DNA from: Zunongwangia sp. ESRF-bin46
GTDB lineage: Bacteria; Bacteroidota; Bacteroidia; Flavobacteriales; Flavobacteriaceae
Direction: 5' to 3'
Assembly (NCBI GenBank): GCA_002631855.1
Contig: NTLF01000013.1
Span: forward strand, 302,343 to 366,342
DNA: 64,000 bases
In this document: one piece after another, positions 9,735 through 18,613 of the stretch
Numbering within the stretch: position 1 is the stretch's first letter
How the letters are laid out: every line of letters starts with the position of its first letter
Translations under genes and position numbers: made by a program
Notes under the pieces: generated by a model
Databases searched by the model: none
What the model saw: only the letters and a program-made list of their open reading frames with translations
What the model was told of the DNA's origin: nothing

Positions 9735-11075
9735 TTACCAAGAACAGCCTTTAGGGCCATCTATGGCTATTCTTCTAAAGTGGATTAAAGGGTGCCACCA
9801 TTTTGCGGTATTAAACTCAGATATTCTTAAGTCTTCAATATTTATTATTTGCCCCTTATATTTAATGGTAGCTTTAATTGGCATATCAAATTTTTGTGAC
9901 CATTTATGTATTTGGGTTTTAAACTCTATTAAGGGTAAAGCAAAGCCTTCCAGAGGTTTACTTCCTTCCCATTTAAAGTCATCTGGGATATTGATAATGG
10001 TAACTAGATCCTCTTCGAAGTTCCATATTTTAGTTTTTTCAGTATCAAAAATGTAATGATTGCTTCTTGTTTCTTCAGTAACTATATTGCTGAACATAGT
10101 TAAATTACCTGAATTTGATAAGCCTAAATATGTTTGTCCACTCCATAAAATAATAAATACCACAGAAATAAGTGGGAGTAGGGTAACTTTAGCCCTTTGT
10201 TTTTCGAATGTCCTTTTAGACAGTAAAAGGTAAAAAAATATTAGCCAGCCAATATTAAATATTAGCCCATTGTAAAACCGAATAAGTGTATCTTCTACTA
10301 GATGGAATCTGGTGACTACAAATGATAGCAAAACCGCTAACATTGAAAAAAATATGTAAACCCGAATTTCTTTACAGGTTTTTTTTATTGAATTGACTTT
10401 TTCAAAATTCATAATGCTTCCAGCAATAAGAAAACCTGCCAAGGAACTGAAGTTTGAAAAACCACATAAGGATAAATAAAAATGAAAAAGGACCAATAGC
10501 CAAGCAGCTACCTTTCTTGTTTTATAGTGTAGTAAACCAATAGGAACAACCATTTCGGTAACGATTGTCATGATCTGGGAAAAACGAATAAAAAATGATG
10601 AGGGATTATAGTCATCACCAAAGAGAAATACATTTAAATTATTATTTACGTAAATACTGCAGGAATTTGAAAGATCAAAAAACCCAGCATTTAATTTATG
10701 AAGTCCCGCCATAAAATAGATAGCTACAAGCGAATACCTAAATAAGGATGAAATACTTTTAGGGTAAAAGGTATTATTGATGATACGCTTATAGTTAACG
10801 ATAAGCACTACAAATAAAAATATGCTAATAAAAATCTCTAAATTTCCGTGGTTGGTAATTCTAGGAAATATGGGGATGTAAACTAGTAAAACTGAAATAA
10901 TAGATAAAAAAGTTGTCCACCAAAATTTAGGGCTTAAAAACTGAAGGCCAACCATACATAAAATAAATGCATTTGTATAAGGGTGAGACCAATACCCACT
11001 GCCAATACCTATTAATATGGCACAGTTAAAAACACAGAGAAGAATAAAGTAATTTCTATTTATTGATTGTAGCAT
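9735..11075 (-). CDS. HTTM-like polytopic membrane protein
   Basis: This 446 aa protein has roughly ten hydrophobic segments in its first 310 residues and a soluble C-terminal domain of about 130 residues. The core segment YFMAGLHKLNAGFFD (about 119-133) resembles the HTTM domain (horizontally transferred transmembrane domain, related to vitamin K-dependent gamma-carboxylase and DoxX-like proteins). The HTTM call is made by eye only. The biochemical role of bacterial HTTM proteins is mostly unknown. It begins 6 nt after the stop of the minus-strand glycosyltransferase at 11082, so the two form an operon. It ends tail to tail with the acyltransferase at 9726. Its low G+C matches its neighbours. 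Confidence 0.5.
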   Translation of the reverse strand: MLQSINRNYFILLCVFNCAILIGIGSGYWSHPYTNAFILCMVGLQFLSPKFWWTTFLSIISVLLVYIPIFPRITNHGNLEIFISIFLFVVLIVNYKRIINNTFYPKSISSLFRYSLVAIYFMAGLHKLNAGFFDLSNSCSIYVNNNLNVFLFGDDYNPSSFFIRFSQIMTIVTEMVVPIGLLHYKTRKVAAWLLVLFHFYLSLCGFSNFSSLAGFLIAGSIMNFEKVNSIKKTCKEIRVYIFFSMLAVLLSFVVTRFHLVEDTLIRFYNGLIFNIGWLIFFYLLLSKRTFEKQRAKVTLLPLISVVFIILWSGQTYLGLSNSGNLTMFSNIVTEETRSNHYIFDTEKTKIWNFEEDLVTIINIPDDFKWEGSKPLEGFALPLIEFKTQIHKWSQKFDMPIKATIKYKGQIINIEDLRISEFNTAKWWHPLIHFRRIAIDGPKGCSW

Positions 11076-11081
11076 CTTAAT

Positions 11082-12215
11082 TTATAAGGTGTATTTTTCT
11101 ATATATTTTTCAGCAACTTGAATATGGTGATGTTCTTTTTCAATAAATTCCCGTGCATTTTTAGATATTTCAGCAATCTTTAATGGGTTTAAAACCAGAT
11201 TTTCTAGGTCTTTGTAAATAGCCTGTGCATCGGGTAAAGCATTTATGGCTACAGGTTTTTCTAAATTATAATATTCAACAAACTCCTTCTCGGCGCAGGT
11301 AAACACCACTTTGCCTTTTGCCATTGCTTCTAGGGCATTGTAGCCTTGATCTAAGCCTAAGACTTGATCTAAAACAATATGTGCTTTATTGTACAGTTCA
11401 ATATATTCTGAATAAGGTACATTTTCAACTGTGATGATTTCTATTTTATCGGCGTATTTTTTTTGAAGCAAGCTAAGAGCTTCTTCAAAATAGTCACTTC
11501 CCTTTTTATAATAGTTGGCCCGGTTTATTCCGTGAAAAATAATGATTTTATCTTCAATAGGAACTGGTAAGTAAGGTAGCTTTTCTAAATTAATAGGATT
11601 TGGAATCAATCCTAAATACAACGGATGTCCTTTCATGGGGATGTGATAATCCATATCACTGGCAATTACCCCTTCAATATGCTTAAAAACAAAGTCGTGA
11701 AGTGATTTAAATTTAGGTCGAAGGTATTTTAAAATAGGAGCAAACTCTTCTTTAGATACTTTTCCTAGGAATAACGCACTTAAAATAGAATACCTAAATT
11801 TTTGATCAAAGGCATATTTTACACTTATATAATCGGCACCACAGGAAAGCAAAAACAGTTTTTTATTATTCTTTGCTAAAAAAGAAACTACTTCTTTTTC
11901 AATTTTTGGTGTTACGCCTAAGGGACTTACATTAATAAGTTGTACAACATCGTAGCCTTTTAATTTATCAGCATGACTAAAAAATTGCTTTTTTAAATTT
12001 TCAGAAGTTAGATTGATTTTGAACAACTTAAAAAGTAATACTTTCCATTTTTTAGCAAGTCCCGAATTGTATTTTCTATTTAGTTTAATATCAACCGGAT
12101 AGTTTTTAAAAAAATCGCTACTACCAATAATGGTAACCTCGTGCCCAAGCGCAGTTAATCCTTCTTTTAAAGAATTATGCAACCGACTGTATTCACCTAC
12201 AAGGAGTATCTTCAT
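11082..12215 (-). CDS. Glycosyltransferase, GT-B fold (family 1/4-like)
   Basis: This 377 aa protein begins MKILLVGEYSRLHNSLKEGL, a typical GT-B N-terminal Rossmann strand with a glycine-rich turn. The C-terminal half has FHGINRANYYKKGSDYFEEAL and VLDQVLGLDQGYNALEAMAKGKVVF, which corresponds to the nucleotide-sugar binding region with the E-x7-E-like acidic pair. I chose ATG at 12215. An in-frame GTG at 12248 would place the start inside the promoter box at 12246-12253. It is the first gene of a two-gene minus-strand operon with the HTTM protein. It transfers an unknown sugar to the lipid-linked oligosaccharide. Confidence 0.8.
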   Translation of the reverse strand: MKILLVGEYSRLHNSLKEGLTALGHEVTIIGSSDFFKNYPVDIKLNRKYNSGLAKKWKVLLFKLFKINLTSENLKKQFFSHADKLKGYDVVQLINVSPLGVTPKIEKEVVSFLAKNNKKLFLLSCGADYISVKYAFDQKFRYSILSALFLGKVSKEEFAPILKYLRPKFKSLHDFVFKHIEGVIASDMDYHIPMKGHPLYLGLIPNPINLEKLPYLPVPIEDKIIIFHGINRANYYKKGSDYFEEALSLLQKKYADKIEIITVENVPYSEYIELYNKAHIVLDQVLGLDQGYNALEAMAKGKVVFTCAEKEFVEYYNLEKPVAINALPDAQAIYKDLENLVLNPLKIAEISKNAREFIEKEHHHIQVAEKYIEKYTL

Positions 12216-12223
12216 AAATGCGT

Positions 12224-12231
12224 TATATTTG
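12224..12231 (+). promoter_or_regulatory. Candidate promoter -7 box for the 12263-14935 operon
   Basis: TATATTTG matches TAnnTTTG on the plus strand, 31 nt before the ATG at 12263. It lies within the leader of the divergent glycosyltransferase. No good -33 TTG is visible. Confidence 0.4.
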
Positions 12232-12245
12232 CTAAAACGACGCAC

Positions 12246-12277
12246 CAAAAGTACAATTATTTATGGCCAGTAAACAA
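12246..12277 (-). promoter_or_regulatory. Promoter of the minus-strand 12215-9735 operon
   Basis: On the minus strand TACTTTTG (12246-12253) is the -7 box, and TTG (12275-12277) is the -33 element with a 21-nt spacer. This is a good Bacteroidetes promoter. The -33 element lies inside the first codons of the divergent gene starting at 12263. Confidence 0.6.
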
Positions 12278-13375
12278 CCGTCAACACAAATTAAAGTCTG
12301 TTTGGTGGCTATTTCATTGGGAAGGGGAGGTGCCGAACGCTCTACAGCCTTGCTCTCTCAAATGCTTACCGAAAAAGGGTTTAATGTGACCATAGTAATA
12401 TTGTATGATGTGGTTGATTACCCCTATAAAGGAAACTTGTTAAATCTTGGAAAACATAAAAAAGACGGGGACACTTTTAATAAGCGCTTGGTAAGGTTAA
12501 ATAAACTGAAACAGTTTTTAAAACAAGAAAGTTTTGATTTTATACTCGATAATAGAACACGTAGCAATGGACCAAAAGAGTTATTTTATTTAAAATATGT
12601 ATATGCAAACCAGCATGTTATATATGTAGTGCGTAGCTTTAATTTGTTGCAATATTTTCCGAAGGAAAAATGGATTGCAAAAAAAATGATTAATAATTCT
12701 AAGTTGGTTATAGGAGTTTCAAAAGCGATTTCTGAAAAAATAAACGCTGAATACAAAACCAATAAAGCAAAAACGATATATAATCCTGTAGAGCCTTTAT
12801 CTGAAACAGGTAATAAAAACCTATCTAACGAAAAATATATTCTTTATTTGGGCAGAATTGAAGAGCAGGTAAAAAACTTTACATTATTGCTAAACGCTTA
12901 TAAAAAATCCAAGCTTCCAGAAGCTTCAATTCATTTAAAAATAGTGGGCGATGGTCCTGATGTTGATTGGCTAAAACAAAAAATAGAAACCATGTCACTT
13001 TCAGAAACTGTTTCTGTTAATTCCTTTACGCCCATTGTATTCCAGTATTTAAAAAACGCCTTATATTTAACGTTGACAAGCTATTATGAAGGATTTCCAA
13101 GGGTTTTAATAGAGGCGCTTTCTGTAGGCACTCCTGTAATTTCAGTAGATTGCAAAAGTGGACCAGAAGAAATTGTTTCGCATAAAAAAAATGGCTTGTT
13201 GGTTGAAAACCATAATGAGCTGGAATTGGCGGAGGCTATGAATAGTCTAGCTTTTGACACTGAACTGTATAAAACATGTAAAGCAAATGCCCAAGACAGT
13301 ATTTCACACTTAAAAATGGACGCTATTGGCGAACAATGGGCTAATTTATTGAACAATAAACAAACACGATCTTGA
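12263..13375 (+). CDS. Glycosyltransferase family 4
   Basis: This 370 aa GT-B glycosyltransferase carries GRGGAERS (17-24), the acceptor and phosphate loop near the N-terminus. It also has ILYLGRIEEQVKNFTLLLNA, IVGDGPD and EGFPRVLIEALSVGTPVIS, with the E-x7-E pair at about Glu276 and Glu284 that binds the nucleotide-sugar in the GT4 family. The product acts on the cytoplasmic side of the inner membrane in O-unit assembly; donor and acceptor are unknown. It is the first gene of a plus-strand operon. Its TGA stop overlaps the TTG start of the ketoisomerase gene. Confidence 0.88.
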   Translation: MASKQPSTQIKVCLVAISLGRGGAERSTALLSQMLTEKGFNVTIVILYDVVDYPYKGNLLNLGKHKKDGDTFNKRLVRLNKLKQFLKQESFDFILDNRTRSNGPKELFYLKYVYANQHVIYVVRSFNLLQYFPKEKWIAKKMINNSKLVIGVSKAISEKINAEYKTNKAKTIYNPVEPLSETGNKNLSNEKYILYLGRIEEQVKNFTLLLNAYKKSKLPEASIHLKIVGDGPDVDWLKQKIETMSLSETVSVNSFTPIVFQYLKNALYLTLTSYYEGFPRVLIEALSVGTPVISVDCKSGPEEIVSHKKNGLLVENHNELELAEAMNSLAFDTELYKTCKANAQDSISHLKMDAIGEQWANLLNNKQTRS

Positions 13376-13773
13376 AAAGTAAATTGATTGACATACCAAA
13401 AATAGTTGATGTAGAAGGACGAGGAAACCTTTCCGTAATTGAAAAAGATGTTTTACCGTACCAAGTAAAACGTGTTTATTACTTATATGATGTTCCGAGT
13501 GATTCTAGCAGGGGAGGACATGCCCATAAAGTACAGTTAGAGTTTTTAATTGCTGTAAGCGGTAGTTTTGATGTTATTCTCGATGATGGTACTGAAAAAC
13601 GAAAAGTAACCCTTAACAAACCAAACAAAGGCTTGTTGATAGCAACAGAAACATGGCGGGAATTAGAAAATTTCTCATCTGGTTCTGTGTGTATTGTTCT
13701 ATCTTCTGGCGAATTTGATGAAGCAGACTATATAAGAAAGTATGACGATTTTACTTCTTATTTAAATAGATAA
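13372..13773 (+). CDS. dTDP-4-keto-6-deoxyhexose 3,4-ketoisomerase (QdtA/FdtA family)
   Basis: This 133 aa cupin of the WxcM-like/FdtA/QdtA family isomerises dTDP-4-keto-6-deoxyglucose to the 3-keto isomer, the substrate for a 3-aminotransferase. The diagnostic RGGHAHK motif (47-53, His50 and His52) and the N-terminal RGNLSVIE are present, and the length fits the family. The start is TTG at 13372, overlapping the upstream stop; no ATG is available before the conserved N-terminus. The matching aminotransferase is at 5088. Whether the product epimer is the fuco or quinovo type cannot be told from sequence. Confidence 0.88.
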   Translation: MKSKLIDIPKIVDVEGRGNLSVIEKDVLPYQVKRVYYLYDVPSDSSRGGHAHKVQLEFLIAVSGSFDVILDDGTEKRKVTLNKPNKGLLIATETWRELENFSSGSVCIVLSSGEFDEADYIRKYDDFTSYLNR

Positions 13774-13786
13774 GACTGGCGTTTAC

Positions 13787-14935
13787 ATGGAAGGTTACTT
13801 AAAAAAAATCAAAAGTATTTTACAAGTCAATAAATACATTAGTGATTTTTTTCTGCGTTTTATAGACATTCAAAATTTACGGAAAAACCCAGAGGATGTT
13901 GTATCGTTAAAAGATACATTTGAGTTTAACATCGATTTATCAAATTATCACATTGCCTCATCACCATATTGGAAACAATTTAAAAACATAGAAAGCGACC
14001 CTATTTTTTATGCCGAAATCCCCGATGCGACCATTGTTAGTAAGGGTATTGTGGTTACTTCTAAAAAACAAGTGATACTTGAGAGCACCATTTTTCAAAA
14101 GGAATATTTAAATGAATTGTACAGCAATCATTTTGTCGTTTTCAATAAGCTTCTTCCAAGTAGAAAGGAACACAAGGTGCTTTCGCTTCAAAACAAACTT
14201 GATAATAACTATTTCCATTGGACGATGGAGTCACTGTTTCGTATTTTAGTGATTTATGAGAACCCGGCTTTTCAGGAATATAACGTATTGATAAAAGACG
14301 GAGGTTCTCGGTTTATGTTCGATTCGCTTCAATTCCTCTTTCAACTTCCGAAAGAACGAATTATAACAAAACGGTTACTTGAAAATATTAAGGCAGATAA
14401 AGCTATGGTAGTTTCTTTTCCACATATACGGGATGAAAGAACAGAGATGACGAATACATATTATCCTTATTTAATAAGAAAGTTCAATCAACTGGCACAT
14501 AAAAGGCTACAGGAAAATATTAAAAACATTAAAACCAATATGCCTAAAAACATATTGGTTTCTCGTAAAAACGCAATCGAAAGGCGTATTGTCAATGAGG
14601 ATGATTTTTTACAAAAATTAAAGAAATTCGACTTTAATGCCGTGTATCTTGAAGAGCTCACTTTTGTTGAGCAAGTTTCATTGTTTTATGGGGCAGAAAA
14701 TGTTATAGTTTTACACGGGGCTGGTATAACAAACATTATTTACGGAAAAAACCCTTTATTGATTGAATTATTCCCTAAAGAACGAAAAATTAGAGATGCT
14801 TTTTACTTTGCGCAGATTACTTCAGCCTTACAATTTAAACATGAAGTTATATTCTATAATTCGTATAACACAGAACAAGATGTGTTGATCGACGATGAGA
14901 TGTTCAATAAAATTATTAGCAAATTAACAGATTAG
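13787..14935 (+). CDS. Glycosyltransferase family 61 (DUF563)
   Basis: This 382 aa protein contains the hallmarks of GT61-type transferases: NNYFHWTMES (about 138-147) and GAENVIVLHGAGITNIIYGK (about 300-320) near the C-terminus. Bacterial members add sugars such as pentoses in polysaccharide and LPS assembly. It is the third gene of the operon after GT4 and the ketoisomerase (13-nt gap). The next gene is convergent with a 25-nt gap. The sugar is unknown. Confidence 0.8.
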   Translation: MEGYLKKIKSILQVNKYISDFFLRFIDIQNLRKNPEDVVSLKDTFEFNIDLSNYHIASSPYWKQFKNIESDPIFYAEIPDATIVSKGIVVTSKKQVILESTIFQKEYLNELYSNHFVVFNKLLPSRKEHKVLSLQNKLDNNYFHWTMESLFRILVIYENPAFQEYNVLIKDGGSRFMFDSLQFLFQLPKERIITKRLLENIKADKAMVVSFPHIRDERTEMTNTYYPYLIRKFNQLAHKRLQENIKNIKTNMPKNILVSRKNAIERRIVNEDDFLQKLKKFDFNAVYLEELTFVEQVSLFYGAENVIVLHGAGITNIIYGKNPLLIELFPKERKIRDAFYFAQITSALQFKHEVIFYNSYNTEQDVLIDDEMFNKIISKLTD

Positions 14936-14960
14936 GCAAGCTGTGATTTCTGCTTAAAGT

Positions 14961-15911
14961 TTATTTGTAAGTATTTATTCGAAGTCCAAATTTTTCAAAC
15001 AAGGCTTTGCTTTTTAGCAACAAATTTAAAGTGTGTTTAGGTTGTTTTAACAGCTTTCGTTGCTTACTGTTCAAATTCTCCAGGTTTATCTTAGCTGCGT
15101 ATTTTTTATAAGAAGTCATATCTCCAGCCATTTTATGTTGAATAGCCAACGAATATCGGTTTAGGTCTAAATACTGCTTTAAATATGGATTTTCCTCTTC
15201 CTCTTTTTCATATTTATTCAAGTCCATATAAGCACGGTTTAATACATTGGTGTGCGAAATACGATTATTTCCATCTAGATTATGCGTAGCAGATATTCTT
15301 GTTGAAAAAGCTAATGGTGACTCTAATGCAGCCCGGATCCAAAGATCGGTATCTTCTCCAGCGGCAGCGCGGTCAATGGAAATATCAAAACCGTTAAGTT
15401 TTGTGAAAAAGTCTTTTTTCATTCCAACGGCAGAGGTCCAAGCAAGAGGATCGACCAAGCTATTTCTAAAGTAATCATCAACCAACCCTATCCAGTTTTC
15501 CCCTTTTTTTAAGATAGGTGAAATCATAGGTGTGATAAGGTTGTCATTGTATTTTTTGTTGTGAGCGGTAGCAAACCAATTAGCGTTGGGAAACTTTTTT
15601 ATCATTTCATGCATGTTTTCTAAATGGCCTGGATACCAATAGTCATCGGCATCTAGAAAGAAAACATAGTCAGTTGTAGCTTTTTCTACGGCAAAATTTC
15701 TAGTAAGCGAAATACCTTCATTTTTTTTACTGAAATAGTTGATTCTAGCATCATTTACAGTTTGAACTACCTTTTCACTTTCATCGGTCGATCCATCATT
15801 TACAATAATCACTTCAAAATCTGTAAATGATTGCTTTAACAAACTATCCAATGTTTTTTGGATGTCTTGTTCTTTGTTGTAAAGCGGTATGATTACTGAA
15901 AACTTAGGCAT
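14961..15911 (-). CDS. Glycosyltransferase family 2
   Basis: This 316 aa GT-A fold transferase has an N-terminal FSVIIPLYNKEQDIQKTL and VNDGSTDES (38-45), with LDADD (86-90) as the metal-binding DXD region. A second acidic patch, AAGEDTDLW, near 215 is the usual ED motif of the catalytic base. Its start overlaps the end of the upstream GT2 gene by 8 nt, so the two are coupled. It converges with the GT61 gene. Confidence 0.87.
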   Translation of the reverse strand: MPKFSVIIPLYNKEQDIQKTLDSLLKQSFTDFEVIIVNDGSTDESEKVVQTVNDARINYFSKKNEGISLTRNFAVEKATTDYVFFLDADDYWYPGHLENMHEMIKKFPNANWFATAHNKKYNDNLITPMISPILKKGENWIGLVDDYFRNSLVDPLAWTSAVGMKKDFFTKLNGFDISIDRAAAGEDTDLWIRAALESPLAFSTRISATHNLDGNNRISHTNVLNRAYMDLNKYEKEEEENPYLKQYLDLNRYSLAIQHKMAGDMTSYKKYAAKINLENLNSKQRKLLKQPKHTLNLLLKSKALFEKFGLRINTYK

Positions 15912-16791
15912 TGTTTTTTAGTTTAGCGTAATATTTTAAGCGATATAAATCGAATAAAAACAGCGATGGATTGGCAGATATAAAATTATTTCGGAGCGGT
16001 TTTTCAAAAAAAGTGATTCCCCAACAGAAGGGTTTTGTAAGATAATATTTTTTTAATTTCAAATAAGCCTTTTGTAATGGCCGTTCGGCAGACATTATTT
16101 TTTTCTCTTCAAAAAGAACGGTGGTTTCCACCGCTTTAAGAGCTTTGTTCACAAATGTTTCGTTGTCTTCTAACCCCAAATGGTATACAGGATTATCAAT
16201 GTGAAGAATGGTAACTTGCCTTTCTTCTAAAAATTGTTTAAAAAGGTTGTCAACACCGTACTCATTGAAATTTATTTTTTTACTTATCGGCAAAAAAATA
16301 TTTTTTTCAATAAAAAAACATCCCGAGTTAACAGCTAAATATGGTTCTTTATTCCTTTGTGCTACTGTTAAAGACTCCCTCTCGTGGCCGTATTTCCATC
16401 TAAGCATTTTGTTGTGTTCGGGTTTTTTTTCAGAATAAATGATTCCGCCAAAAATGAGATCTGCTTGTTTTTTTTTTGAAATAAAACGCTCTATAAAGTC
16501 TTTATATTTAGGCATAACATCAGCATCTAAAAAAAGCAACCAATTATGATTCGCTTTTTCTGCTAGTTTATTTCTTGTGGCAGTACGGCCTTTGTTTTCT
16601 GTGTTTTCAGTATATATACAATAATCTAAGCTATTGATAGTTGAGTTGCTACTTTTGACTTTTTCGTTGTAAGATGCATCATCCAACACCAATATTTCGA
16701 AAGTTAATTTAGCTTGTAAACACTGCTGGTGCAATGTATTTACAAGTTCCGTAATATCATAATTATATGTAGGAATAAGGATGGAGAGCAT
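15904..16791 (-). CDS. Glycosyltransferase family 2
   Basis: This 295 aa GT-A transferase carries LSILIPTYNYD (2-12), LVLDDAS (34-40) and FLDADVMPK (87-95) as the DXD site. It is the first gene of a two-gene minus-strand unit with the GT2 at 14961. A TATATTTG box on the minus strand at 16882-16889 probably drives both. Substrates cannot be read from sequence. Confidence 0.85.
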   Translation of the reverse strand: MLSILIPTYNYDITELVNTLHQQCLQAKLTFEILVLDDASYNEKVKSSNSTINSLDYCIYTENTENKGRTATRNKLAEKANHNWLLFLDADVMPKYKDFIERFISKKKQADLIFGGIIYSEKKPEHNKMLRWKYGHERESLTVAQRNKEPYLAVNSGCFFIEKNIFLPISKKINFNEYGVDNLFKQFLEERQVTILHIDNPVYHLGLEDNETFVNKALKAVETTVLFEEKKIMSAERPLQKAYLKLKKYYLTKPFCWGITFFEKPLRNNFISANPSLFLFDLYRLKYYAKLKNNA

Positions 16792-16881
16792 TGTTTAGTT
16801 GAACAAGTTTAGAGTTCTTACATTGACTGTTTGTGAATTTAATGGTAAATTAATAGCCAGCGAAATTTTTGCTGCTCAATA

Positions 16882-16889
16882 CAAATATA
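16882..16889 (-). promoter_or_regulatory. Promoter -7 box of the GT2 pair
   Basis: The minus strand reads TATATTTG, a match to TAnnTTTG, and gives a leader of about 85 nt to the ATG at 16791. No clear -33 TTG is visible. Confidence 0.45.
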
Positions 16890-16933
16890 CGCTTTGATTA
16901 AAACATACTATCTTTATATTTAAAAGAAACGTA

Positions 16934-18613
16934 GTGCATAATAATATAATACAAACTATAATCGCCAATATTAAAATAAAACTTGCTATTAAAAAGGTAA
17001 GTTGTATTTGTTTTATTTTGGTAACCTTTTCTATGTCTGCACAAGAAAAATCTTGGATGTACCTTCGGGCAATAGACACTACATTTGCGCCAGAATTTTC
17101 AAAAGTTGGTGATCATTTAGTTTATAACGGAAATGATACAAAGTTTAAAAATATACTTCAGAAATATAAAATATTTGAATTCAAAAAAACCTTTAAAAAA
17201 GCAAAGAAGGAAAACCTAAAAAAAACCTTTTTTGTAATAGCTGATAAAGAATTTATTTTAGAAGATTTACTTCAAAGTGCTTCTCATTTATTTGACTCTG
17301 GCGAATTAATTTCTCCAGAGGATAAAAAAATTTTTGAACCCAACGACTATGGCTTGACTAGTACTATTGGTGCTAATAAAGGTATTCAGGTTAATTTAGA
17401 TTACTATGATTTTTTAAAAGTGCCCAAAGCTTGGTATTATACAACTGGTTCGCACAAATCTATAGTTGGAATTGCTGATGCCAGTGTTGACACGACCAAT
17501 ATGGAGTTTAAGGGTAAAACCACTGTGTTTAAAGAGTCGCCATTTTCAAATGGTCATGGATTAGGGATGGCAGGAATTGCAGCTGGACAAGGCGATAATG
17601 GTTATGGGGTGCCAGGGGTTTGTTACGATTGTTCTATTTACACAACAGACTATGGACATTTTAAAGACCTAAATCAATTGTTGGAGCTTTCTCAAGCAGG
17701 AGCGAAAGTTATAAATTGCAGTTGGGTAAGCAGTAATTATTATCAAACTGCTCAAGATGTAATAAATGAAATGTATAATAATGGCACTATCATTGTTGCT
17801 GCAGCCGGAAACCTAGATTGGATTAAAGGTAAAGGGGAAAAACTATATTATCCAGCATCGTATGATAACGTAATATCAGTGGCCTCCTTAAGTTATAAGC
17901 ACGAAAAAGCTAAAGATAATTTACTTAAAACCAAAAAAGGCGATTATTACGGTGAAAACATTCGTGGTTATTTGTCAAGAACATTGGGGTTTAGTGATAA
18001 AGAAAATTTAACTGGAGGATTTAATTATCCTGTATCTATTACCACACTTAACCCAAAGGTAGATTTACTAGCGCCTTCAACAGGACAGTTTCGTTATTCA
18101 AAATGGATGCTGGAAGATGAAATAGAATATATATGGCAAGCCAGTTCGCCTACGGCACCATTGGTGACTGGATCTATTGGTCTAATGTATTCTCTATACC
18201 CTTGCTTACCAACAGATGAAATAGAAAGCATTTTAAAGCTTACCACGTGGAATATAGATTCTATTGGAGATAACAAGAAATATAAAGGAAATTATGGAGC
18301 GGGAGCTTTGCAAACGGGAGATGCTGTAGAAATGGTATATCAAATGGTTGCTGAAGATGAAAGAGTAACGATTGATAATCAAAACTTCTCACGATGGGAT
18401 TTTAAACTGACTACGTATTCAGAAAAAACCATCCTGAAAAATCAACAATTTACAGATGCTGCAACGCTTAATCTAACGTCGAAAAACCAAATAGTCCTTT
18501 CTGAAAACACGGTCCTTAAACCAAATAAAGAAGGAAATATCCATCTTAAAATTAATCCGTCACTACAAAAAGAATGTGAATTAGAACTTAGAGAAGGATT
18601 TCCAGAAAATTAG
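16934..18613 (+). CDS. Secreted subtilisin-like (S8) serine protease
   Basis: This 559 aa protein has an N-terminal signal peptide (hydrophobic stretch ICFILVTFSMSAQ, cleavage after SAQ). The S8 triad is readable: Asp in VGIADASVD (about 182), His in NGHGLGMAGIAAG (about 208), the oxyanion Asn in IVAAAGNLD (about 295) and Ser in ASSPTAPLVTGS (about 403). The serine motif is degenerate relative to GTSMAAP but keeps the serine. The final 60 residues (TLNLTSKNQIVLSENTVLKP) resemble small C-terminal beta modules of Bacteroidetes secreted proteins. The start is GTG at 16934; no in-frame ATG precedes the signal peptide. It overlaps ftsE tail to tail by 4 nt. The substrate is unknown. Confidence 0.8.
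   Translation: MHNNIIQTIIANIKIKLAIKKVSCICFILVTFSMSAQEKSWMYLRAIDTTFAPEFSKVGDHLVYNGNDTKFKNILQKYKIFEFKKTFKKAKKENLKKTFFVIADKEFILEDLLQSASHLFDSGELISPEDKKIFEPNDYGLTSTIGANKGIQVNLDYYDFLKVPKAWYYTTGSHKSIVGIADASVDTTNMEFKGKTTVFKESPFSNGHGLGMAGIAAGQGDNGYGVPGVCYDCSIYTTDYGHFKDLNQLLELSQAGAKVINCSWVSSNYYQTAQDVINEMYNNGTIIVAAAGNLDWIKGKGEKLYYPASYDNVISVASLSYKHEKAKDNLLKTKKGDYYGENIRGYLSRTLGFSDKENLTGGFNYPVSITTLNPKVDLLAPSTGQFRYSKWMLEDEIEYIWQASSPTAPLVTGSIGLMYSLYPCLPTDEIESILKLTTWNIDSIGDNKKYKGNYGAGALQTGDAVEMVYQMVAEDERVTIDNQNFSRWDFKLTTYSEKTILKNQQFTDAATLNLTSKNQIVLSENTVLKPNKEGNIHLKINPSLQKECELELREGFPEN

Noticed and set aside
12216..12248. GTG start at 12248 for the minus-strand glycosyltransferase
   Set aside because: It overlaps the promoter box at 12246-12253, and MKILLVGEYS from 12215 is the normal N-terminus.
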